Assembly (NCBI RefSeq): GCF_029227915.1
Contig: NC_079880.1
Location: 15,892,001 to 15,956,000, forward strand
Source of the DNA: Hydractinia symbiolongicarpus
Taxonomy: Eukaryota; Cnidaria; Hydrozoa; Anthoathecata; Hydractiniidae
Direction: 5' to 3'
Length of the DNA stretch: 64,000 nucleotides
Numbering within the stretch: position 1 is the first letter of the stretch; each line of letters opens with the position of its first letter. The notes below the pieces were generated by a model. It was given only the letters and a program-made list of their open reading frames with translations. It was not told where the DNA came from and ran no database searches. The position numbers and the translations under genes are program-made. Of the stretch, positions 48,901 to 55,837 are shown in pieces.

Positions 48901-51587
48901 GCTTTGCTTGCTGGTTTAATTTTGAAGATAATATGAACTTTATTTAAAGGGGAACTCCAGTAAAAATCACTTTTCTCTTTTTTGTTTTATACCTACTCAG
49001 AAAAGCATAAAAAATCAAAAAAAACTTACTTCACTTGTTTTCCTTATTTAAAATTGTTGTACTAGCCTTAGCATATTCAATTTTTATCTCATAAAAAAAC
49101 AGACAAGTGCGATTTCATTTAGGACTGCACCTGATTATAAATAATGACATCACATCGTGCAGAAAGTTTAAGCGAGCGCATAGAACGCTCATGTTAAGAC
49201 CTATAGCTTACATTTAAATCGCTTTTTGTCTATGATTTATGTTTAAATCTTTAAAAAATGGTGAGATGTTCTGCGTTTCGATGTACCAATTGATCAGAGA
49301 AGTGTAAAGAAGCCAGTTTTCACAGAATCCCGTCTGATAGAAAGGAAGAACTCGGACAAAGATGGCTAAACAAAATACGTTGTGCAGGTGATTTACCAAG
49401 CGATCAAAGTTTTTATATTTGTTTGTTGCACTTCACAGATAGTTCTTTTAAATGAGATCTCCACGAAATAAACTTCCATATTAAAATATTGCGAATTCGT
49501 AAAAATGCTATTTCAGCTAGTGAACGAGATTAAAGTTTCTCATTTCTTCTCATTTCATTATTTTTACTTGTATCCACAGAACACAACCAAATATCGTTTT
49601 GTACATTTTTATATTAAATAAAAACACATTATACCAATTTCCAATACAAACACCGACAAAAGAGTTTTCTAGTTAGCTACACATGTATCTTTTGTTGCAC
49701 TTAAGTTTCTATTCTTTGTTTTTCAAAAAAGAAGCTTTTTTGATAGGACCTGGCAGGGATAGGGGGTAAATGTGCCCATTTTCTTCAATCTTTGTTACTG
49801 TTTAAGGCTGCATGTAATCCTGATAATGCAGTTTCTAAAACAGCTTTGTCAAAACAACCACTTTTAAATCATTAGCTTCTGCAACGCATTTATGACCTAC
49901 CGTAATCATAAGAAGGATATTTATTTATACAATATTAATACCCCCGTTTTACCAACTTATCACAACACAAACATTATTCGATCTTTCGATCAGGCATTTC
50001 AATAGACCTCCATCACAGAGAAATTTTCAACGTTACATAAAATTTGTTTGCATTTGTGCGCAAAAAAGCAAGTGCAGAGAAATGATATTGCTGAACTGTG
50101 AAATAAAAATAAATTGGCTTGCAAAGTAAGAAAGTTTTTTACTAAAGCAAATGATAAAGTTTTTTGACGAAAAGAATGCAAAAAAAACAAAAACGATTAA
50201 ACATATTTTTTATTTCTTTAAAATATTTTCCTAAGAACGTTGCTTTGAGTCAGTAAAAGACACAACAGGTTCGAAGTCGTATGGATGTAGCTTTGTGAAG
50301 TCTTTTTCATGAAGATAACTATCTGATTCTAAGTTTTTTGAGTTATAATCTTTGTCATTATTACAAGACGTCTTATCAACGAACAATGTAAAAAGTAAGT
50401 AAACACACTTTTAGAAGGCGTGCCTGCTGAGCTCACAGACTTTCTGCATGATGTGATGTATGCTCATCTATTCGGACCTAGTCCTCTCGACTTTAGGCGA
50501 TCTTGCAAATTTATTTGAAATTAAAGATGTTTACAGACCCAATTAAGGTATATATAGAGATTTTTAACGATTGTAAAAGATTTATTTTGACATATTTATG
50601 TATTGGTTAATCAAAATAACATTTTTTTCAAATATTTTTTTTTCACTGGAGTGCCCCTTTATATATTTTTTTTCTGTATGCTTGTGTTTACATTTTGTAA
50701 ATAGGACTGAAAAGAAGACTAATAACGAGACTTTAATTAGCAAAATGTAAGATGTTGGTTGAGTTTAGAAGTTCACTTGTTTTAACCCTGTCCCCCGTAC
50801 ACTATTTTTATGAAAGTAACCAACCTACAATTTGTTGTGTTTTTTCAGATATGATGGCTTGGTCTTCCAGACAAGACTTAAGAATTCAGTTTTTTAAAGT
50901 AAAAATAAAGGAACACAAATATGTCACATGCATTACTGTATATAAACAGGGTCCCTATTTGAAAAAGAAGTTGTTTCACAGCAAGCCTTGTATGGATAGC
51001 CTGAAATTGTTCTCAACTACATACAAGAGCTGTCACTAGGTGATCTAGTTGGAGAAATTAGGGAAAAAGCATATGTAGTAAACTTGGAAGAATTTTGCGG
51101 AGCTCAAAGTATTGTTGATGTAACTATGTATGGGTATATTACGTACAAAATAAATAAAAAATAAACTATTTTTCATTGGTGTGAAAACCTTTAGGCTTGA
51201 AAGCACCTCATTTCTCATTTATTTAACAGATTTCCTTATGTTTTGAATAAGGAAGTGTGGAAATCAAAATTAAACTGCAAATCTGTTCTTTCATACTAAG
51301 GCGTAATAAACATCCCATGTGTTGACTACGCTGGCGCCTCACAAGAGTGGCGATGAAGATCAGATTTATGATATTACTTACTTGTTTTTGGATTTTCAAA
51401 TTACAAACATCATAGAATATTATGTTGTGATCAAAAGTCACAGCAACTACGCTTTTTATTATGTCGTTGTAAAATAATTGTAATATATTTGAACTGTGTG
51501 ATTTGTCGAGGTTTTTACTTCTTTCCTTGTATTTGGGGTCAGCATACACACATCTACCATCATGTAAGCTCCAGGTCCGTAAGCAAC
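24965..51587 (-). CDS. TBL3: TBL3/Utp13 WD40 protein of the SSU processome, C-terminal 528 residues (5' exons not found)
   Basis: Scaffold WD40 protein of the UTP-B part of the U3 snoRNP/SSU processome, needed for 18S rRNA maturation in the nucleolus. Eighteen exons (minus strand, 5' to 3'): 51382-51587, 47739-47880, 47542-47600, 39871-39977, 36643-36718, 36423-36476, 36259-36330, 35854-36012, 31980-32050, 31816-31894, 31636-31713, 31393-31451, 31178-31281, 25647-25718, 25504-25569, 25340-25432, 25099-25133, 24965-25021 (stop TAA). Phase is kept throughout. The first exon here opens within a WD repeat (GCLRTW); later repeats end in IRVW, LKCW, IKLW, IKIW and VKFW. After the propeller comes the Utp13 C-terminal helical domain (EQTLRNLLQERKFDKAIGLA, then CDWNTS). 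The donor of the 36643 exon could instead lie 3 nt earlier. About 300 N-terminal residues expected from the human protein were not seen up to 64000. Confidence 0.93.
25719..27289. other. TBL3 intron 13, nothing recognised
   Basis: AT-rich intronic sequence. The open frames at 25996-26265 and 26320-26502 show no domain and are treated as chance. Confidence 0.35.
27290..27500 (+). mobile_element. tRNA-headed SINE, complete head with inverted flanks
   Basis: Head with A-box-like GTAGTGGGTTCG, anticodon-arm-like CTCCCCGTTCTGGGGA, and B-box-like GGATCGAATCCCGC. It is bounded by perfect 15-nt inverted sequences TTCATCACTAACATA and TATGTTAGTGATGAA. A tail of about 80 bp follows, ending near GAATGAAATACG, shared with 11030-11130. 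It lies in the large TBL3 intron between exons 13 and 14. Confidence 0.7.
28125..29330 (-). pseudogene. Decayed Penelope-like element (RT plus GIY-YIG), second family
   Basis: Minus-strand fragments in order. Near 29216-29280 is RLKPCDGPPP, a stop, then FYGLSKIHKQ. 28595-29023 holds SFDVTSLYTNVP (motif A), GVAMGGPASSV (motif B) and KRFDDVFAI, where the usual YVDD-type box has lost a residue. 28129-28407 holds NVVYEIPCKDCDAVYI, the start of a GIY-YIG domain. Stops and frameshifts break it. It differs clearly from the palindromic copies and belongs to the more common CKDC-type Penelope lineage. It lies in a TBL3 intron. Confidence 0.85.
29331..30929. other. TBL3 intron 13, nothing recognised
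   Basis: AT-rich; no conserved ORF, tRNA or recognised repeat. Confidence 0.35.
30930..31140 (+). repeat. Partial copy of the CAGACAGA-ending dispersed repeat
   Basis: Carries the CCACGCAGTGAAAAATGACTGA block, the GCAATGGCTTCATTAATTTAA block, and ends in CACAGACAGACACAA, matching the last 250 bp of the 573-1243 copy. It ends about 40 bp before TBL3 exon 13. Confidence 0.65.
32232..32312 (-). tRNA. tRNA-like sequence, probably a pseudogene or SINE head
   Basis: On the minus strand, an A-box-like TGGCTCAGTTGGCTAAGG and a B-box-like GAGTTCGAATCC lie at tRNA-like spacing, and the second is followed by ATTGAGGGCAG. The T-stem and anticodon stem contain mismatches and the acceptor stem does not close, so a functional tRNA is unlikely. 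Confidence 0.4.
32848..33045. repeat. Four-unit minisatellite, about 53-bp units in A-B-A-B order
   Basis: Units anchor at 32859, 32911, 32964 and 33017. Units 1 and 3 contain AAAGCTTTGTTAGATC; units 2 and 4 contain TAGAAATGC(C)TTTTTAGATC. This implies a 105-bp dimer duplicated once. It lies in TBL3 intron 8. Confidence 0.75.
33376..33468 (-). repeat. 95-nt structured element, stand-alone copy
   Basis: Ends in CTTGTCTCC, with a slightly diverged opposite end, and carries the internal hairpin CTCGTG-loop-CACGAG. Sequence between is close to the copies inside the two long elements at 45880-45974 and 58457-58551. Here it lies outside any such element. Confidence 0.6.
33990..34235 (-). repeat. 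Partial inverted copy of the CAGACAGA-ending dispersed repeat
   Basis: Reverse complement carries the TGATCAAGGAAATGTATAGGAT, GAAACGGGTGC-like and GGACCAATTT blocks of the 573-1243 family, and the GCAATGGCTTCACTAATAATAG-like end. Confidence 0.55.
34239..34273. repeat. Perfect 15-bp hairpin
   Basis: ACAATAGAAGCGGAT and ATCCGCTTCTATTGT around AAAAC. It sits at the junction with the partial repeat to its left. Confidence 0.85.
34890..35095 (+). pseudogene. Possible piggyBac-type transposase C-terminal zinc-finger remnant
   Basis: One frame reads DREDEKVLNFENIAV then DRNRCYLCIKEFVKRKNTKKC. After a one-base slip it continues with NCKNHLLYVCK. The C-x2-C..C..C-x2-H..C spacing near the end of a short frame recalls the piggyBac C-terminal finger. 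No catalytic core is seen upstream, so the identification is weak. Confidence 0.3.
35100..35850. other. TBL3 intron 8, nothing recognised
   Basis: AT-rich intronic sequence with no assigned element. Confidence 0.3.
36029..36190 (-). mobile_element. RTE LINE 3'-end fragment beside a TBL3 exon
   Basis: Begins with an (ATC)n tail and the conserved terminal stem-loop around CCATGCTAGCATGG, then about 110 bp matching the 3' end of the full RTE at 40275. It lies only about 17 bp upstream of the 3' splice site of the exon that starts at 36012. Confidence 0.85.
36958..37024. repeat. 31-bp near-perfect hairpin with 5-nt loop
   Basis: Arms 36958-36988 and 36994-37024 pair with a single mismatch; the loop is CCAAC. 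The arms begin TGTCTCAGCATTAGTT and end in AATGCTGAGACA. It lies in a TBL3 intron (36719-39870). Confidence 0.9.
37759..39145 (-). mobile_element. RTE LINE, 5'-truncated and frameshifted copy
   Basis: Open pieces at 37782-38267 (C-terminal domain with RRLNWLGHLERM), 38307-38720 (RT end plus the PHD-like finger CGVCRKG..CQTCKHWVHKKC), and 38853-39077 (FVDLEKAFDRVP, motif A). The segment encoding YADD is deleted. The 3' end has the CCATGCCAGCATGG stem-loop and an ATC-type tail. It is closely similar to the intact copy 2 kb away. Confidence 0.9.
39547..39675 (+). pseudogene. THAP-finger fragment
   Basis: A short frame opens MKKKKCLGCCAIGCSNRSNK and continues with IYIFAHNGS. The CCAxGCSNRS pattern is like the start of THAP zinc fingers. 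It ends at a stop after about 40 codons, with no second Cys-x2-His pair. Confidence 0.4.
40273..43686 (-). mobile_element. Full-length RTE-type LINE
   Basis: Single-ORF non-LTR retrotransposon in a TBL3 intron. On the minus strand a 5' leader of about 190 bp precedes the ORF. The 3' end has almost no UTR: the stop is followed by a stem-loop (CGTCC, CCATGCTAGCATGG, GGACG) and a GATGATGAT-type tail. Very short 3'UTRs with microsatellite tails are typical of RTE elements. Three other copies or fragments lie in the window, all on the minus strand. Confidence 0.9.
40299..43490 (-). CDS. RTE endonuclease/reverse transcriptase with embedded PHD-like zinc finger
   Basis: Intact frame of 1063 codons. 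The APE-type endonuclease spans about 53-300: N57, QE at 83-84, GGDFNGH with D192 and N194, and a later SQHRLLV. The RT spans about 470-790, with FVDLEKAFDRVP (motif A), VHQGSVPSPLLF (motif B) and YADD at 741-744. A C4HC3-like finger lies at about 797-841 (CGVCRKG, FCQTCKHWVHKKC, CKRCKG), inside what should be the thumb/C-terminal region. The C-terminal tail carries RRLNWLGHLERM and GRPRKTW. Motif B has SVPSP where SPLSP-like sequence is usual. The lack of stops suggests recent activity. The protein would nick target DNA and prime reverse transcription there. Confidence 0.92.
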   Translation of the reverse strand: MAVRIVNQTNCVNGAGTLRSEGVAHGRTDVRCEHRQTVTQLSHHKVDNTRLRMASVNVGTLRGRAGEVVEMLERRSVDMCCVQEVRWRGASVRFVEGRRARYKLFWIGNSDGYGGVGIFVAEKWVEKVIDVMRANSRIIVIKFLIGNRIVTFLSVYAPQCGLSEEDKDKFYDELIAVTSKFGDTELVMVGGDFNGHVGKSSEGYRGVHGGYGFGSRNKEGERLLEFGMATDMVVCNTSFSKRQSRLITYESGGCKTQIDYFLVRKSDKKVVKDVKVISGEECVSQHRLLVCDIILKSVREAKGKYRPRRKVWKLKEEIVARQFSAKVQQLAYNSQCDSDNVESTWTTLKNCLLEASDDTCGWTKGPARHRQTWWWNNEVDQCIKEKRKLWKEWKSGGSKNIYLEAKRRARTAVYKAKSEAERNRFADVLRREDQRNEVFKIAKQMKKTNQDIVGEKCIRNDEGVLASTEEEKRVAWKNHYQRLLNTEFDWDEDNLSDDDVVEGPAIQIKTEWVVEAIRKMKIGKAAGVSGIVAEMVKASGYIGVELITSLANQIIKDGVIPSEWQSSVIVNCFKGKGDALERGNYRGLKLVDQVMKVIERVIDKLLRERIDIDKMQFGFVPGRGTTDAIFLLRQLQEKYLGKRKNLYFAFVDLEKAFDRVPRKVIWWAMRKLGVDEWLVTMVQSMYSNARSRVRINDSLSDEFSVNVGVHQGSVPSPLLFILVLEALSMEFRTGCPWELLYADDLVLIAESMEELVEKFEKWKKGLEEKGLKVNTAKSKVMISSIAAKCDLVVGKWPCGVCRKGVGSNSIFCQTCKHWVHKKCSSISGRLRAGIQFVCKRCKGEIIENEVFPALMMYNSGSLEIVKNFCYLGDMLGSEGGVGRSVACRMGSAWKKFRELLPLLTSRVLSIEVKGRLYEACVRSVMLYGSETWAVKQEDLDRLERNDMRMVRWMCNASLRDRKSSDELRSRLSLCRIKDVIQIRRLNWLGHLERMEEDNWVRKCRDLIVPGAKPRGRPRKTWQEVIRTDLIERKLSLDLTQSRSDWKRVINIPRPTHASMENGR
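43690..44369. other. TBL3 intron 3, nothing recognised
   Basis: AT-rich sequence between the RTE 5' end and the short repeat at 44370. Confidence 0.3.
44370..44470 (-). repeat. Short dispersed repeat, copy 2
   Basis: Reverse complement of 16925-17040 (AGAGTATGCTAACCTTGTCC through AAAAGCATACATCATACATT). Confidence 0.65.
44921..46212 (+). mobile_element. Long non-autonomous element with GGGTTATA motifs, copy A
   Basis: About 1.29 kb, no ORF. Starts TACCGTATTATCCGG and ends with GGGTTATATACCG. TGCGGGTTATA-type motifs cluster at both ends. An internal 95-nt structured element lies at 45880-45974 and a (TTTG)n run near 45776. Matches copy B at 58228-59500 in inverted orientation. Terminal inverted repeats are imperfect. 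Probably a MITE-like DNA transposon; superfamily unknown. Confidence 0.7.
45880..45974 (-). repeat. 95-nt structured element inside copy A
   Basis: Bounded by GGAGACAAG and CTTGTCTCC, a 9-bp closing stem, with internal hairpins GACT-GAGAG-AGTC and CTCGTG-loop-CACGAG. Confidence 0.65.
46555..46800 (+). repeat. Dispersed repeat with GTAAAAGTACC block, copy 3
   Basis: Matches 22230-22440 over most of its length, including ACAAAAAGTGAATATATCATTT and GTCCAAATTGTAAAAGTACC, and carries AACCAAGATGGCGG also seen inverted near 15950. Confidence 0.65.
47185..47450 (+). repeat. Dispersed repeat with ACCCATAT..CCACCTAGT block, copy 2
   Basis: Collinear with 14540-14770. It ends about 90 bp from TBL3 exon 3. 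Confidence 0.6.
47881..48730. other. TBL3 intron 1 (of those visible), AT-rich with AAATACG runs
   Basis: Between 48480 and 48660 the motif AAAATACG or its complement recurs many times, including the palindrome GCGTATTTATAAAAATACGC. No gene. Confidence 0.4.
48731..48842. repeat. Tandem repeat, two units of about 50 bp plus a partial
   Basis: Units start at 48731, 48779 and 48831 with GTCCCTGC, then AAGTTGCC(A/G)TATTT and TTCTAAAAT. Confidence 0.75.
49258..49455 (+). pseudogene. THAP zinc-finger domain, interrupted
   Basis: Starts MVRCSAFRCTN, then a TGA stop, then SEKCKEASFHRIPSD, LGQRWLNKIR and FYICLLHFTDSSF. The Cys-x4-Cys and Cys-x2-His ligand pairs, the Trp and the FxxSxF ending are those of a THAP domain, which binds transposon ends in P-element-like transposases. 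Two in-frame stops (one after TN, one at the domain end) inactivate it or mark an exon end. Confidence 0.75.
50215..50400 (-). pseudogene. Fragment with LHPYDFEP motif, second ORF of the THAP element
   Basis: A minus-strand frame of about 55 codons reads DKTSCNNDKDYNSKNLESDS and then FTKLHPYDFEPVVSF before a stop. A P-Y-x-F-E-P motif near the N-terminus is familiar from cnidarian proteins often labelled P2X7-like. That link is from memory and weak. It converges on the THAP fragment. Confidence 0.35.
50662..51381. other. TBL3 intron 1, unassigned short frames
   Basis: A plus-strand frame at 50752-51039, extended by a frameshift to about 51165 (NYIQELSLGDLVGEIREKAY), looks weakly protein-like but was not identified. 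Confidence 0.3.
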
Positions 51588-52179
51588 CTAAACGTTTTCA
51601 GAATCTACATTGTTATATCATAATAATACCCATTGTCTGTCTTTGTGTAAAAAAGGTATCACAGTAGCAACACACATGAAATGCAGTATATGAAGGGCTG
51701 TGGAAACCCATGAATTTCTCCACGGGCCACCAACACAGAATTCCATATGTCGAGTGCGATTGAACACTCAACAGCTATCCAGGCATGCAACTCATCACAC
51801 GTGCTAAATATGCTCCTTACTCACACATGGAAAGCCGAAAAAATAATGAAAATATTATATGAAATTCACTTTCTAGAGCATAGTTAAGTTGCCGCTTACG
51901 GCAATGCATAAAGCATTTATCTATTAAAAACTTATCTGAAAAATCAATCGTATAACATCGTGAGCTTCAACTGTATCATTAAAAACCACTTGTGTTTAAA
52001 TTTAATGTTTTAAACACAATAATTAAATGCTGTGTGAAAAGCAGACTATGTAGCGAAAGTGTGTAGCGTATTCAATACAAAATATGAAAACCCCTAGAAG
52101 TTAACTGTTTAGAAACTTATTTCAAAAAACTTTTAATTTTAATCTCTTCTCTACAAATTATGAAATACGATTATTAATA

Positions 52180-52375
52180 TGTCTTCGTCGAACGAAAAAT
52201 TTTCGGTATTAGGATTTCAGTATGAACCAGAAAGATGAGATTCCGAAATAGCTTCGTAGCCTAGGCAGCTGTAATGATTTTTGTGATGATCAGGTAGACT
52301 TTGATCCTCAGCAAAATTCTAGATTGTGTAAGCCTGTTACTGATTGGTGTTTTTGGTAAGACCTGTATTCAAATT
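52180..52375 (+). pseudogene. Fragment with GFQYEPER and DWCFW motifs, partner ORF of a second THAP element
   Basis: Opens MSSSNEKFSVLGFQYEPER, then after a frameshift LRSLGSCNDFCDDQ and LCKPVTDWCFW. The F-x-Y-E-P motif and the later WC pair match the layout inferred for the minus-strand fragment at 50215-50400. It converges on the THAP fragment at 52455-52649. Confidence 0.35.
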
Positions 52376-52454
52376 TATAATTTGGATTCAACTTCAAATT
52401 CAACTTCATTATCGATTATAGATAATTGTTCAGAATCTAAAACTAAGGGTGACT

Positions 52455-52649
52455 TCACCAAATAATAAAGATTAAACAGGTTTCTTCGAAATAGTCAGAG
52501 CATAGAAATACTTTAACTGGCAGCTTTGTTCTGTTTATTGCAGCAATCCAGGCTTTGCTAACTTCAGGATTCTTAGGCATTAGAAAAAAGCTTTTATCTT
52601 TGTTTGACTTAATGTTGTTTTTACAACGGTACGCCGAACAGTATGCCAT
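52455..52649 (-). pseudogene. THAP zinc-finger domain, altered fourth ligand
   Basis: 64 codons: MAYCSAYRCKNN, SFFLMPKNPE, KAWIAAINRTKLP, VFLCSDYFEETC. Cys-x4-Cys and the Trp are kept, but Cys-x2-His reads C-S-D-Y, so the zinc-binding His is replaced by Tyr. A possible terminal sequence for this element, TTTAAAGGGACTGTCCGTTA, is at 53220-53201 (minus); the opposite terminus was not found. Confidence 0.65.
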
Positions 52650-53354
52650 GCGAACAGCAAATTTTTGATCTTCCTACGTTCAGAGTTAATTTACAAAAAG
52701 GAAACAAAAATGTTCCTTAGTTTGCTTTCGAGGGGAAATTGCGTAATGTTGCGCTGAAGCAGCCTCTTTTACATTTTGATCTTCAACTTTTATCTTCAGC
52801 GAAGAGCTTTTAGCAAATAATAACAGAATCTGCGAAACCAGACAAGTTATTTATAATGCATTTTTAAATATATGCTACACGGTGGTATTAACTGACTTAA
52901 AAAATAAAAAACGTAAAGAAAATAAGTCAATAAGATATTTTGTTGTGGTCCATACTTGAACGAAGCGCGTTTTGTTTTGATTTTCTCACCACTGTTCTAC
53001 GTCAGAGAAAACATGTGTGTTTAGCCTCACATTTATGCGAAATTATTCAGACAAAATGGCAATTCAAAGGTGGTGCTTCAGGAGGAAAATAAAAAAAGAA
53101 AACAACTTATATGAGCTTATTAATATTATTATGTTTTAAAAGATGCAGATATTCTTTAATAATAAGTACAAATTAGTTGATATAATAAAACTTATTTTTT
53201 TAACGGACAGTCCCTTTAAATTAAATGTTGAATATTATATTTTAAAATTTTTAACTGCATAAAAGAACATGCTCCTAATAAATAAAAAATGACCCTCGGT
53301 TTTACCATTGTTATGGATAAAGAATAACCTAGGGAGAAAATATAAAATATGGGG
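52650..53354. other. Mostly unassigned, possible transposon end at 53201-53220
   Basis: AT-rich. TAACGGACAGTCCCTTTAAA at 53201-53220 resembles a transposon terminus. Nothing else recognised. Confidence 0.35.
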
Positions 53355-53718
53355 GTTATTATTATTATTATTATGAATGTTTATACAGGATGGATATAAT
53401 TCAGTTTTTAAAAAACTGCTCTTAAAATATGTCCTGTGAAAAATAAAATTATAAAATATTATTATATAACAGTTTAAACATGAGTTAAAAATACTAGCTT
53501 TCTATAAGGCATAAAATAATTTATTACAGGATTAGCATTTAGTGTTTCTTACGAAACTTGGTAAAGTATCCAATTTTCGAATTTCGATTGGCAAGTCATT
53601 ATAAATCTTTGATCCCATAAATTTAAAACCAGATCTATTTACTATAAGTCTCTAGGTAATGTCAGTAACATTAAAGTCACCCATAATGATAACTTCTAGC
53701 GATAGGTCGTTAATGGTC

Positions 53719-54501
53719 TCAAGCGTGGATTGAAAATATTCTTTCCACTTCTGGTGTAAGTGAAGTGAATTGTCCGGGGGTAATTAGATAATGTTTCGCT
53801 TCTCCGGGCATATTTCGATCCAAATATTTTTTCAAAAATTCACATTCAACGTCTTCTCGACGTTTCCAGTTTATATTCTCCAATACATATATAGCTACAC
53901 CTCCTAGGCCAGTTTTTCGTCTCTTTTCTACAAACTTGAACCCCGGAATACAAAACAAGCTATCACTTTCGTGTACAATATGTGTCTCTGAGAGAGATAA
54001 AATTGAGTTTTTCTCTCCCAAAAATAAAGCCGTAAGATTTGGTAAACAATTTGTAAAACCTCTACAGTTTTGGTGAAATAACTTTACTCCTTTTCTGAAA
54101 GTAAAATCTGTTAATCTACCAACATTTCCATCGGCTTGTGGTCCCGGGCACGCTTCAATATCTCCGGCTATCAATAAAAGTAGCGGTAAAAACAAACTGC
54201 ATTTTACGTAAGCTAAATTCCTGCTCTTTTGATACTGCCATAAACAACCAAAAGAAATTGCAGCATCCACTCGTGTTAGATTTGTTGAAACTTCACTATT
54301 TGTGAACAGTGGCTTCTTTACAAGTATACCAATAATTAAAACAACAAAAATCTTTGTCAAGAGCCAACTTGCGTCCGCTCTGGCCGCCATCATATTGTCA
54401 TGAGTAAATGGGTAAATAGCACTACAAACAAAATGGCAGACCATCACAGTGAGCGAAACTTGGTAAAGTATCCAATTTTCGAATTTCGATTGGCAAGTCA
54501 T
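53719..54501 (-). pseudogene. L2/CR1-like endonuclease ORF, downstream copy
   Basis: 260-codon frame. Its first 17 codons or so cross the tandem junction; the rest is identical to the upstream copy. It has a hydrophobic segment KIFVVLIIGILV, a second hydrophobic run ending in GDIEACPGP, then endonuclease blocks HQNCRG, LSLSETH and GLGGVAIYVL. It ends at a frameshift (FSIHA, stop); the next frame continues the endonuclease to VIIMGDFNV. Confidence 0.75.
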
Positions 54502-54620
54502 TATAAATCTTTGATCCCATAAATTTAAAACCAGATCTATTTACTATAAGTCTCTAGGTAATGTCAGTAACATTAAAGTCACCCATAATGATAACTTCTA
54601 GCGATAGGTCGTTAATGGTC

Positions 54621-55358
54621 TCAAGCGTGGATTGAAAATATTCTTTCCACTTCTGGTGTAAGTGAAGTGAATTGTCCGGGGGTAATTAGATAATGTTTCG
54701 CTTCTCCGGGCATATTTCGATCCAAATATTTTTTCAAAAATTCACATTCAACGTCTTCTCGACGTTTCCAGTTTATATTCTCCAATACATATATAGCTAC
54801 ACCTCCTAGGCCAGTTTTTCGTCTCTTTTCTACAAACTTGAACCCCGGAATACAAAACAAGCTATCACTTTCGTGTACAATATGTGTCTCTGAGAGAGAT
54901 AAAATTGAGTTTTTCTCTCCCAAAAATAAAGCCGTAAGATTTGGTAAACAATTTGTAAAACCTCTACAGTTTTGGTGAAATAACTTTACTCCTTTTCTGA
55001 AAGTAAAATCTGTTAATCTACCAACATTTCCATCGGCTTGTGGTCCCGGGCACGCTTCAATATCTCCGGCTATCAATAAAAGTAGCGGTAAAAACAAACT
55101 GCATTTTACGTAAGCTAAATTCCTGCTCTTTTGATACTGCCATAAACAACCAAAAGAAATTGCAGCATCCACTCGTGTTAGATTTGTTGAAACTTCACTA
55201 TTTGTGAACAGTGGCTTCTTTACAAGTATACCAATAATTAAAACAACAAAAATCTTTGTCAAGAGCCAACTTGCGTCCGCTCTGGCCGCCATCATATTGT
55301 CATGAGTAAATGGGTAAATAGCACTACAAACAAAATGGCAGACCATCACAGTGAGCAC
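54621..55358 (-). pseudogene. L2/CR1-like endonuclease ORF, upstream copy
   Basis: 245-codon frame starting MLTVMVCHFV. Contains the 2A-like DIEACPGP at residues 99-106 after a Leu-rich stretch, then the same endonuclease blocks and the same frameshift as its downstream twin. Confidence 0.75.
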
Positions 55359-55837
55359 AACGGGCCACGAGTCAGCGTCTTTTTGTTCACTATTTAAATT
55401 TATTCATATGGTATTTACTTATTATAAAAGTACTACAACAAGCCAAGGTGTTTTGTTAATATCTTTAGCACTTTTACACCACTTACGGTACACTTACGGG
55501 ACTGTTAGGAGTAAAATAAACCAAAAAGAAAATTTTAAAAAAACCACAGACGCAAATTCTCTAAAATAAATTTACGCGCACAATGTGTAGCATGCATGTT
55601 GTTTCTTTCTTGGAATTCCCTGCAATAACTAGTATTAATATATTAATTTTGAACATTGCAAGCACCTGTATAAAAATCACAACCATATACTTGTGGGAAC
55701 TGTTACCTTTATTAAAACAAATTGGTGAGTTTATTCCAAACTGTGTTTATCAGATAGGGGCACTATATCGAGGACTAGCAGTAACTTTTTTTTATACTTT
55801 TTATACTTTTGTGTTATTTTATTAATATAAAATCACA

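Larger units (their letters stand above)
48945..50661. mobile_element. DNA transposon with 20-bp terminal inverted repeats and THAP remnant
   Basis: Left end TAAAGGGGAACTCCAGTAAA and right end, reverse-complemented, TAAAGGGGCACTCCAGTGAA. Inside, a THAP finger on the plus strand sits near the left end, and a short acidic/aromatic coding fragment on the minus strand near the right end, so the two converge. It lies in a TBL3 intron. Confidence 0.7.
53356..55380 (-). mobile_element. L2/CR1-like LINE, internally deleted and duplicated in tandem
   Basis: A 902-bp unit occurs twice with no difference seen: 53552-54453 and 54454-55355. On the minus strand each runs from a 5' coding start through a partial endonuclease (ending VIIMGDFNVTDIT), then jumps straight to the RT C-terminus (RLIVNRSGFKFMGSK, then IYNDLPIEIRKL). 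The last unit continues into a 3'UTR and an (AAT)n tail at 53356-53373. The whole RT core is missing. Single-ORF-type C-terminus and tail point to the L2/CR1 group. Confidence 0.8.
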
